Of a stretch of DNA of 64,000 nucleotides, positions 12,101-24,100 are shown in pieces. The DNA is from Prostheceraeus crozeri (lineage: Eukaryota > Platyhelminthes > Polycladida > Euryleptidae). The notes below the pieces were generated by a model. It ran no database searches, was not told where the DNA came from, and saw nothing but the letters and a program-made list of their open reading frames with translations. Position 1 is the first letter of the stretch; every line of letters begins with the position of its first letter. The DNA lies in assembly GCA_907163375.1 (NCBI GenBank), contig CAJQUW010012959.1, positions 62,001-126,000 of the forward strand. Reading direction: 5' to 3'. The position numbers and the translations under genes are program-made.

Positions 12101-15100
12101 ACTTCGTCTACAAATGAAATATTGCGTCAAAATCAGAAAATGGACCGCATTTTAAAAGAATACAAATCTACACGTGAATCACACAAGTCATTATGCACAT
12201 GAATTTTGGTAACTGGATGACTGTTTTAGTGTTCAGTATATTTAGCATATCCATAGAGTAAGTATATCTATAGTAGGTAGAGTGCCGACTCAAACATGTC
12301 AGCATACATTGAAAATTTTTCTATCAAAAGATTCAGTTTTTGCGAGGATTACGTTCCTGCGGTCTAAAAAAATATTTGATCACTTTTTAAGAGGCTAAAT
12401 TTTTGCAAACTATTCCTGTGTTTACTAGTACATGCTAGCGACGTGAAACCACAAATAAATAGTGTGAAACTTAATAGACATCAAAAGGAATGAGCATTTA
12501 TTGACAGGTATCTTCATTAAGCGGAAATTTAGCTGATTATCAAGGGAATTTCATGAACCGCATTGTAAATGCTAGTCTTCATGGAAAACTTAAGATCTTA
12601 TTGTGCTTCTTGGCCGAAATTTTAAGCTTTTAATTCAATTTTTATGCCATGATTTTGAGATTCACTAAATTCATTCTAATTTCTTGAAAATGTGTGGAAT
12701 CATTTACATCATCTAAAGTTAGTTATGTTGTTTTTGTCCTTGATTATGATATTTTGCTCTTTCTGCGCAGGTTTTGTGATTTGATCAAGCTTAAGAAACT
12801 CCTATTAATAAGACTGAGCATCAAAATACTAGCAAGCCATCGAATTGCTAATTTAACGAACATTACCTCTCCAAGGTTGACATGACACGTAGGATTTGTA
12901 AAATAGTATCCTTCCCTGATGTATTCCTGTCATGATTAGTCGAATCCGTGTAAATTTCTGGGTCTCAACTCGAGTTCATTCAATAAAATCGAAACTGTAT
13001 AGACATTGGGGATTTAATTAAAACAGAGTTGCTACTCTACCTAGTATAATTACTCTATGAGCACATCTTTTGCATTATATCTCTCCCAAGCGGTAACATT
13101 TTCACTAAAAGTGAAACTTTGACGACAAAACTCAGGTTTGACCATTTCTTCTTGACAATCATTCCCTTCGGCTGTTATATTCCATGGAAACTTATGAATT
13201 ATTGCAGAAGGCGAAATTGATGGTGTATTGCTGTTTCCGTGATGCTAACGGCTGATTAAGTCAGTAAGCAGCATACAACCGTTTATGAGGAGTACTCAAG
13301 AGGAATACTGCATTACATTCGCACTTTCATTATTCATACTCTTTGGTTTCATCATGACGCTGCGCAGGCACGTTTGATTTGTTATCTATCATCTATCACC
13401 GGCTGTCACTGTGAGAGATTGGTAACCAATTTTGAAGTTACTCAGGATGTGAAGTTTCATATGAACTGCTGAGAACTTGACAATAAATCAAAAATTATCT
13501 ATTTCAAGTACAGAGCTTGAAGGATTCACTAGCATTTGCATAGAGACATTATTCCTCTTTATTTTGTTCGATGTTTTGCTGCCTTACAATTATAACCCTA
13601 TAGAAATCAGATATTTCTCTTTCTTTAAGCTAATGGGACAAGAATGAACAACAGCTGTTTGCTGATTGTAATTTCAGGCACCGATCTCGGTAGAGCTTTA
13701 TACATTCAAGCAGGAATTTAACTATGGAGCATGGAGCATAGTTACAGATTCTTGTAAAAGGGAATGTATTGAAAACAATTTCATAAAAATGATTTTATAT
13801 TTAAAGGTAAGTTAGCACAATCGTAAATCATCATGAAAAACAGTGATATGGTACAATGGTACCTACGCCAGCTTTCATGGCAGGCGTGATCGAAAGCCAT
13901 AAGTAACCCTAAAACAGCTAGCGATGGACGGGCCAGCGATCGGCGTAATCAAGCCGCCAACCAACGCCAGTGCGACGCAGAAATGCGACCTAAGACTGTT
14001 ATCCCATAGAAATCTAACTTTTTGCTTTGTTTAAGTTGGTAATTTCCGCTGCTTGGCTAGATCCTAAGAAGAACCACATTTGTGAAACATGAAATAGTTG
14101 CAGGTTCTTGGAGTAAGGCGATATCTTGATAATCATACTTGAAGAGAATTAAAAATAACCGTGAATATTCATGAAAGATTCATTACAGAAATTCATTATG
14201 CACCTGTATCATATACCGATACCTAGCCATTATCAACATCTGGAGGCCGCCATCGTCAAGGTGCCGTCGTCATGAAGTGCATTAAAATTTAAAAAATTGT
14301 GCTTGATCCAAAAATGATGGTCAGATGAAACGGTAGCAAAACATTGCGCAGCAGATTGTAAACCCTTGGGTATTAGACAGGTCTTGAGACATTTTAGAAA
14401 GAATTTACAATTGGATGAAAATCGTGAATGAGCATGGTAAACTTCCATAATCGACTTCCTTGGTAGCAAGATACAAGCGAGGACGTATGAAATGAAACGA
14501 CTCGTTTGGAATGCTCTAAAAACTAAAAGTAACTTAATAAAGAGTATCAAGTAACAAGTAAAGTGATAAACACATTCAAGTCACGCTGACAGTGTTGTCG
14601 GACATGTGGTGACAAACAAGTCGGTTTTTAATGCTGACTACCTACTGACTGACCACGCATGGTTGATCATGCTACGAAAATGGTTTCATACATTAAAAAG
14701 CTTTTAGTACCGGTACTTAATATGGTGATAATTTGCAACTGTGTATTGAATACCACTCAACTTTGTGTATATCCGCTAAGATGTACGACCAAATTTGAAG
14801 GTCAATAGAAAAAACTGGAAAGCATACAACATACCAATCGAACTGACACCGGAATGACCAAGAATCGACCCGCCGACATTTTCCTCCAATCTTGTTCACC
14901 AAGAAAGCAATCTGCTTGTGTTGCCACTATGATTTCGTCACTTCATAGGAAAGCCGTCCGAGACAGCACACTACTTCCCCACAACTGCTTCCTCCACGTG
15001 GTCGAAGTCTTTGGAGGGTCGGCAGAAGAAGAGTGCTAATTCCTGACTTCTCTTATCCCCAAGATCCAAAGACCCCGAACATCACCTTCCTATGCTAGGC

Positions 15101-18100
15101 ATAGGGTGGGTTGCAACGGAAAACAGAGCTTCGGTCTAAATGTTGGTCAATAGGTCTGTGCTGCGTGGACCACATGTTCCAGATTGGGTTACAATGCACT
15201 CTGTTTTAGGTAGCACAGAGTGACTACGAAAAACAGAGCGTCGATTTGCTTCCATTTATTTCAAGGTCATTTTTGACGCCAACATCACATGTGACTTGAC
15301 GATATGCATGTGTGTCTCTGTTCGCTTCATTCATAAATGACAGTTGTGAAATAGTTCGCACCAATAAAATACGATATCAACATAGCTATCAGCAGTTTAT
15401 CTAGCTTGTCTGTTTTCATCTTCATGTCCATCATGTCCAAGAGCGAAAACTACAGCCAAGCTGAGAAGTTTCATCTGCTTGAGCTTGTGACTCAGTCCAG
15501 GGAGATTATTGAGAACACTAAAAATAATCCCATCGTGAATGCTCAGAAAGGCAAATGCTGGAAAGACATTCAAGCAAAATTTAACTTCAAGTTTCCTACA
15601 AGATCAGTGACAGTCAGTAAACTAAGAAATCTGCACAGACGCTTAAAAGTTGAAGCGAGAAAAGACTTCAGAGAAAATAAGAAGTCTCGGCATGCAACTG
15701 GTGGCGGACCTCTTCCAAAGGAGCCCTCTCAACTATCGAAAATGGTGATAGATGCCTGCCCAAATCTGACATACGAGCTGCAAAGCGAGTTTGATGATGA
15801 TGCAGTAGAAGAAAACAACCCGGGTTGTAGCATTGACATTGAAGATGCTGGTAAGCTTTTGACATTTGACAACCAATGTACTATGGCTTTATCCTTACTT
15901 TGCAGACAATGATGTCCAAGGTCAAGACTCCGAAGTCAAGTCAAAGTTCTCTTTCACTTAGAGAGAAGTGCATTGTGGCAAAGCATGAAAAACGGATGGA
16001 GCTGCTTGACATCAAAATTGAAAATGCATACGTACTATTACCGAGAAATATCCCGGTTAATGTTCCATTCTCAAGATCTTGATTAAGCCTTGACTCTTCA
16101 AAAATGCGAGAATCATGTGCCGTTCCCGGTCAACGAGCAACGATATTTCGAATTTCATAATTCGTGTCGGTTACAACTTGTACATTGAGGGAATAGTACC
16201 CTTTACGGTTAACAAATGCACTCTCATGATCACCACCCGGGGACTGAATGCGGATATGTGTGCAGTCAATAGCTCCAATGATCCCAGACATCCGTGAAAG
16301 CTGTTGAAATGATTCACTTACAAGAAAACGCTCATTTCCAAATGGCATCCTTATAAACTCCGACTTCATTTGTGCTATATCTCTACTGAGATATTTAATG
16401 ATCTTGCACACTGTTCCACGATGTAATCGAAAGTGATCACCAACTACCCTGAGGTACGATCCACTTGTGAAAAGGTCCAAAATGACGAACAAGTCAATTA
16501 GTGGATTCGTAATTGTATGAGTCGATGAGATCATTCCCTGAAGTTCAACAAATGCATGCTTTGAGATGCGATACCGTAGTTTGAAGTCTTGATCATCAAG
16601 TATGTTCATCGGATTCAGACTGTCCTTCAGGTCGCGATAGAGGTCAATTCTTCTATTACTGTACAGTTCGTAATCTAACTTTGTTGAAAGCAATTGATCT
16701 TCTGTCACCTTGCTTTGCTTCATGTTGCTACAAATCGAACAGGGGGCAGCTTTGTGTTAAATATTTAGCACAAAGCTTCACCTGCTCGACGTGGCACGAA
16801 GGTCGTTGCAACACAATAATTTCGTAAAACAGAGCTTCGGTCTAAAATTCTACCTGCTCGACACAGAGCAAAGGTCGTTGCAACCCACCCATAGTATCTC
16901 AATGTCGCCCTTCAACAACGCAGCTGGGTCCGTCGTAAGCTCACCCAACCATCATCCTACATGGATCAGATGAAACGTTCTAACTTCTTCCCACGCAGTC
17001 TTTTGTGCTTCTTGCAGTTCATGATGATGTTCCTTCATTACGTAACACACAACCAGACTGCATTTGATGTACAGCAAGTTCCCATTCATAGAAGAAAAGA
17101 ATAAATCCACGTCAATGACCGTCCACGAAGACAAGAACGTCAATGAAGGCAAGAATGTAAGCGAAGACAAGAGCGTGAGCGGAGACAAGAGTGTCAATGA
17201 AGACAAGAACGTCATTGAAGGCAAGAATGTGAACGAAGACAAGAATGTGAGCGAAGACAGGAGTGTCAATGAAGGTAAGAACGTGAACGAAGACAAGAAT
17301 GTGAGCGAAGACAGGAACGTGAACGTAGACAAGAGCGTCAACGAAGACAAGAGTGCAATGAAGACAAGAAAGTCATCGTATACGAAAGCGTCATTGAAAA
17401 CAAAGAACATGAACGAAGACAGGAGTATTAATGAAGACAATAACGTACACGAAGACAAGAAAGGTGACTAAGGAAAGAGCCTCGATGAAGACAAGAAAAT
17501 CATTGAAGATGTATCATTCTCGAGCGGAATACTGCATGAGATATCCTCTCAATATGTAGTATTTTCATACATGACATTACAAAATCACTAAAGTCACGAT
17601 TCATTCTGTGATAGCAGTAATAATTCTATCAGTACAGAGAATGCCTGGCATGAACTGCAAGTGTTTGCATCAGACCGGGATCAAACGTAAATTTAATTCC
17701 AGTCATTAGTAATCGTTTCATCACCTCACACTGAGATGCACACTCTAACAAAGCTAACAGCGACAGCTTCAGGCGCCTAAGAAGCTTAAAGACAGCTACC
17801 GGTAGGTATATCTTGGGAAACATGAGGGCTTCTCTCTAACTCACCTTTCGATATATTTATCTTGCTGAAATAGATATGATTACAAAATGAGCATCACAAG
17901 ATAGCGTGTACCTGAAATGGTGAACTACACGCTCAGGAATTCGGTCACAGGCTGAGTGAACTGCAAGGTTAACACTCCGCTAGTCCTTCGTAAATGACAG
18001 GTTAACAGTGCGTGACTATTGTTGACAAGGCCGACCGATGGTAATCGAGCCCTGCATTGTAAAGAGAAGGAAACTAAAACCCGTGAACTTACTTTTCATC

Positions 18101-21100
18101 TTTGGTTTTCTCTTTCGCCCGCTGTCTCGCCGATTTCTCAAGCTCCGTAGCTTCCAGAACACGATATAAGAAGTCATGAGCGTGCTGAAATGAATGGTTG
18201 CATCTTCTTATTGAAATACACAAAGCAATCATTCACTTCAGAAAGAAGTGTTCTGGTGATAAAAGATAACTTAATGTATAACATCGACGGACTGGCAGAT
18301 TGGAAAAAAACTTCTTGTCTGAACTCTCAATAATTTTTCATAATGATGTAGCGTCATCAGGTTTTACATCGAAAGAAATTTAATTATGAAGAACTGCACT
18401 GTCTTCTGAAAAGAGACTTAAAGGGGCTTTCACAATAGTCGTGCGACAGATGCGACCTTGCGACCGTGCGCTCAGAAGCGATCCAATGTCAGTCGCACAA
18501 ATAGTCGCAGTGAAAAATCTAGTCGCACAACAGTCGTATGCTCGAAGGAGACTGTTGTACGATCAGTCGTGCGACCTCTCGCATGGTCGTGCGATAGTTG
18601 CACGACCTAGCAATTGCATTGTTCGATGGCTGAGTCAATCGTACAACCGATCGCAAGACTATGTGACTGTTGCACGAGCAGTCGCCACCTTGACATCGTC
18701 AATCGGTAGCCTAGACTCTTGACTACTACGGTGTTGTACGCTATCATGTTTAAAAAAATTATCATGTTTAATTTTTCTATATATCAGACTTTGTTTTTTC
18801 TAACAGGGTGGACAGAAAACTAGCTGTTTTAAAACCACACCTCCTATTAAGTAAATTATTACTACTACTAATCTTATTACTACGGGTACTTTTTCATGAT
18901 GCAGGCCTAATATGATGCATGCCTGATTACTGCACACGCTCAACCTAACACATGAGTCCTGGAGGAATGCCAGCAAACGCTAGACTAGTGTTGAAGACGT
19001 TAAAGTCATCCCTATACGTAGAAATTAAAAGTCACGAGGCGGCAATGCCGTAGCTTTTAATGAAAATTTTCCACAAGCCATAATTACGCTATCCGTGACA
19101 ATTGTCATGGGGTGCCCAGTAGAAGGGTTAATGATTTCAAGAGTTTAGCCTACCGTAGACTAACTTAGTAGACTACTTCAGCTTCCTCTAATGAATGAAA
19201 TAAACTTCCCTGACTTTTTTTCGTATAGCCTATGGCCCTCTTTAGCCTGTTAGTGACATAAAAGCAAAATAAATAATCCGATAGAACTTATCTTAAAAGA
19301 CAACACGACACAATCAGCTACAGAAGATAGCATCATATAATACTTGCAAACACGAGGAGCTTATATCATCTTGTCCTGCCAGGGTAGCTTTCCCACATCA
19401 CTGTTGTAGTAGTCCTTCAAGTACAGTCGGAGTCTCTTGCCCTCTCGATTGGCTTGGTTAGCGCCACCAACATGTGCAATGTCGTGTAATTGTGTCTCTC
19501 GCCAAGCACCAGGGATGAAGCTGCCGTCACCAACAGGTTGGTCCAGGTCACCGGTCTGCAAAGAACGATGCTGTAGTCGCATCAAGTTGTGTAGGCACAT
19601 GGCTGGCATGACTATGACCTTGACTCTGATCGGATCTTGCTGTATGGTAGTCAGCAAGCATCTCCAGCGATGTGCAAGTATACCAAAGCTGTTCTCCACC
19701 ACACGGCGGGCACGGGATAGGCGATAGTTGAATATCCGCTGTTGGTCCGTCATCTGGCGCTGGGAGAAGGGTTTCATCATCCACGAACACAAGGGAAAGG
19801 CGTCATCTCCGACCACGAAGTATGGTGTTGGCCTGTCATCATGTGGTAGAGGCTCGCGCAAAGTTCCCTCTTCCAGCTTTCTTCTCAGTTGTCCGTTGTT
19901 AAAGATTTGCGCATCTGAAGAAGAACCTTGGCATCCCACGTCTTCCCAGATGAACTTGTAGTCAGCATCCACCAACCCTAGAAGGATAATACTGAAGAAG
20001 CCCTTGTAATTGTGATAGAGAGTACCAGACTTCCTGGGACATCTTATGGCCACGTGCTTGCCATCCAGGGCTCCGCAGGTATGGTGAAAATTCCATTTCT
20101 CACTGAACTTCCTTGCAATGTCTCTCCAGTCATCAGGTTCCTAGGGAAGGCAAACACCTGATCTTCGTACTCGTCAACTATGGCCTGACAGACCTCCGGA
20201 ATGAACAGTGCTATACTGTTGTGGGCAACACGGAACGAATACTGGAGTGTCTTGTAGCTTGCACCAGTAGCCATGTATCTAAGAGTGATAGCTAACTTCA
20301 GACCTTCTCGATTCTTGAGGATATGCGCGTCAGTATCTCGTAGAACATCTCCGGAGGCATTCTCAAGTAGTTGACGAAGTCCTCTGGGGATTGCAGCTCT
20401 AATTCTGCCATCAGAGTGTGGTACTGGCCAAACCCCTCACGCTTCGCAATCCAAGGCTTGACCCACCAACGTCTTCTTCGTCTTCTATTACGTCGTCGAA
20501 GTCGAATAAGAAGCACCAACGCAGCAATGTCTCGATCAGGTGAGTGCAGCACGTCACGGGGGCGAACAGAGGACATGATACAATGATATGAAGCTGATAG
20601 CACATGTGCGGCATATATATCACGTGAAGTCGTGAGACCAGTCTCACGTGTACAAGAGACTGTTGCACAATGGTCTCATAGTCGTACGATGGTCACATCA
20701 AAGCATACTTTTGGAAGGAAAGCAAACAAGTAGTCGCAAGATGGTCGTGCGACTTCTGATACTGTTGCACGACTATACGCGACCGTTGCACGAGCGATCG
20801 CGCGAGCTAGAATCCCGAAAGTGGTCGCGCCTGAATTTTGTGCATGCACAAAATTCAGATGCGACTACAGGAGACCATGAGAAGTCGTGCGACAGCAAGA
20901 GACTGGTCGTGCGATAGATGCGATCGATCTTACGACCATGATCGTAAGAAGTCGTAAAGAGGTCGCACGACTATTGTGAAAGCCCCTTAATCCATGATTA
21001 CTTTTTATCAGCATTGTTTCATTGCAGCCTGCTACGTTACAAAATGATTCGAAAACGACAGTAACTTTTGTACACAAAATGCATACGTAAAAATCTCTTG

Positions 21101-24100
21101 CGAATTTTAATCTCATTATGACATCACTATAGCAAACAAATAATACGAACATTTTCTCCCTGTTTGTTTTCAATTATACAAATTCATCTGAATTAAAAAC
21201 TTTACTATAATTCATCAGGGATGTGGCTTGTGAGTGGTGCACTGTTATTAAGCGGAAGGATAACTTTTAACTGATAATACAGCTTCCCAAATCTAACGGC
21301 GACAGACTTAGGGTAAGGGTAAGGCCACATTACAAGCTGTTAGCTGCGCTGTAGCCGCGCTGTGAAAATAGTTGTATGTGATTCAATCGGAGTGGCCACA
21401 CTAGTAGCTGCAGCTGCGCTGTGGCATCTTGTCACAGCTAGCTTCGAGCTGCGGTAAATCATCTCTGACTTATCAAAGCTCAAAGCTCGAGCGGTGGGGT
21501 GATCTATTTTTAGAACTAATGTAGTAAACCAACAATTCTGACGAGTGGCGAGCGGTAATCAAGCTGTACGGCTCATCATGTGGCCGCGTAACTCTCACAG
21601 CTCAAAGCCTGACAAAGCTATACGTCGCTGCTAGCTTTAAAGCGCGGTTGGCATGTGGCCTTACACTGAGGTGTCACGAAGCGCAACATGACATAGACAG
21701 CCACTATTTTACATTAACAACAGCAGATTCATAGTCAGACCAATGCAACCATGCAAAGAAAAATCCGTTTTTTATTTACGCCCCTGTAATACCAGATTTT
21801 TATTATATCGCTGATTAAGAACAACTATTTTTGAAAAGCTCAAAATCGCTGATGTAAAAAAGCAATAGCATACCAAAAATGGCACAATTTGGCCATGTAT
21901 CTTGCTAAATTAACTTATCTTGATAATTAACTAAAAAATCGATTCATCATGAATGAGGTTAGGTGCTCTTCACGTCACGGTCTGAATGAAGAATTGTACG
22001 GGAAACGTATCATAGGACAGCCGTCCGAGACAGCATACTACTTCCCGACTGCCCACTACTGCTTCCCCCATGTGGTCGAAATCTTTCGAGGGTCGGCAGA
22101 AGAAGAGTGATAATTCCTGACTTCCGAGATCCAAAGATACCGAACATCATCTTCCAATGCTTGATACAACACCACAATGTCGCCCTTCAACAACGCAGCT
22201 ATTTGTCCGTCCTAAGCTCACCCAAAGTTCTAACTACCTTCCTGTTGTGTTTAGTGCTTTTCGTAATTCAAAAATAACATCGTATTTCTTAATTACGTCA
22301 CGTGTAACTAGACTGTAGCAAGACCCCATTCACAGGAGAGCTGAAGACGAAACGCATTAGCTGAGCATCCTTCTTCCATGTGGCCGAGTTTTATTCTGAC
22401 CACTCTCAATGCTATGCAATGAGTATTCGAAACAATACAAAATGTACTGAATTTCATGGTCTTAAGTTTGAACCCTAGACGCACAGCGAACGCATTACCA
22501 CAAGGTGACAGCACCGTTAGTAGATTTTTTTGAGGCGGCACATTGAAAAGTTTCTCATATTTAATATGGCAGCGCGTGTCCGCGGAGTGACATTGTTTTC
22601 AATGTACAAATCCGTTCTAGTCCTTTGATATTATACCGTCGAATTTCTGTAATACAACCATTGATCTATGTCGTGATTTTTCGTTGGGGTTTTCCTTCAT
22701 GCCTCAACTACTAATATATTTAATAAAACTGAAAATATTAGGCAACCACTTATAAAACTACAATAAAGTAACCATGAATACTTTGCAATCTATTTGGAAC
22801 ACCTACTGAATTTTCATTTGGAATATTGCCATCAGATATAACTCTGTCAACAATTTTTGCGTAGAGCATTCATTAATTTCATTTTCATCAAAAACAGACA
22901 ATGCAAGTCTACGTCCTGACTGAAAAGTTATGATTTTTCATTTGTATACTTCTACTCAATATTTCATTCATTTCATGTGACAAATTGGAAAATAAATTAA
23001 GAAATTACGTTAAAAATGCTGTTCTGGAATGTTTCGTTTACAACATGTAGAACGTTTATACGTAGTTTAAAGCAGAGATGTGAAACGAAAACTCACACTC
23101 CTCATTTATTTTATACGCTGTGTTGTTGCATTCAATATTATCAGAAGATTGAAGCAAACTTGTTTGTGTGCCGGCATTTGTTTATTTTGTTGGTTGCCGC
23201 ACAGATTACATTTAGGCAGGACTCATAAATTTCACTAAATTATTTATGTGACGCTATATATCAGGTATATGGAACAATGCAGGAGACAATTTTTATCGAG
23301 GAGAACAAGATGCGCAAAATCCAAGAAAACTAATGAAAAAATCCGTAACAATTCTATCGAGGGAGAAATAGCTAACAAGTAATCTTCGTTGGAACCTGTA
23401 TTTACATAGGAGGTGTTTATTGAGTCATAACGGAAATGATCCACTTTGTTTCCACGTTAAAGCCCGGCCACCAGAATGAGGCCGAAAATGAGACCTTTAA
23501 ATAATGATGTACACTCAATGACTACTGCCTATACGTGTTTTGGTCGAGTTCTGCCCGGGAACAAAGACACTATATAGATTCAATTGGAGTCAGAAAAGTT
23601 TTCTGTAAAATAAGATTTTCTATGTTTTCTCTGATTAAGTGAATAGCACTAAGTCTAGAGTCATAATTTTTGGCATGGGATGTCCTTGTAAGTCATTTCC
23701 CATCATGTGTATGTGTTCTTATCATACTTCTGATCGGTGATGTATGCGAGAGTGTGGATGAAACTTAATGATTGTGTTTGCCAACATTAGGATATTTGAT
23801 AAATCTGAGTGTGTTTAGGTTCCCACACATGAGCACATACATAAGTTTATGACTTGAAGACATTTTGTACCAAATTTATGGCTTCAGATTTAGTACTTTT
23901 CATTTTATTGGAGTAAACTTAAAAAATCCAAATTTTCACGGGAAGCTTCGACCTTCTTCTCTTTGGATTTGCATGTGACTTTCTTCGATCCTGTCTGATA
24001 AGAAGAGAAGCAGAGTAGAACTCTGCCGGGTGTGCATTATTGCGTGAAAGTCTCATTTTCGGTGTCATTCAGTGCATAAGCTAGTTCTGGTTGCCGGACT

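Larger units (their letters stand above)
15104..16890. mobile_element. PIF/Harbinger element with internal deletion
   Basis: Perfect 15-bp terminal inverted repeats GGGTGGGTTGCAACG occupy 15104-15118 and 16876-16890. ATA is duplicated at 15101-15103 and 16891-16893, matching the 3-bp duplication of Harbinger elements. It holds the usual pair of genes facing each other: a Myb/SANT-like protein (+) and a HARBI1-type nuclease (-). At 1787 bp it is short for a two-gene Harbinger. The right end carries a direct duplication of the subterminal AAGGTCGTTGCAAC segment (16801-16814 and 16873-16886). The empty site is preserved in the paralogous repeat at 22010-22345. Confidence 0.9.
18422..20987. mobile_element. 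PIF/Harbinger element, complete ends
   Basis: Perfect 26-bp terminal inverted repeats (AGGGGCTTTCACAATAGTCG then TGCGAC) at 18422-18447 and 20962-20987 are flanked by TAA at 18419-18421 and 20988-20990, the classic Harbinger target. The 2566-bp element carries one nuclease pseudogene on the minus strand. No Myb-like gene is recognisable. Both subterminal regions are packed with GTCGTGCGAC-type words. It lies in the host intron between exons 6 and 7. Confidence 0.93.

Noticed and set aside
16952..17458. 168-codon minus ORF rich in FLSSLT
   Set aside because: It is the reverse reading of an 18-bp minisatellite; openness follows from the repeat length.
18441..18722. 93-codon plus-strand ORF at the left end of the second Harbinger
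   Set aside because: It is a translation of the GTCGCAC subterminal repeats and has no domain or splice context.
22790..22915. Exon-like segment SGRRLALSVFDENEINECST after TTTTCAG
   Set aside because: It has no suitable donor and its phase does not fit between host exons 6 and 7.
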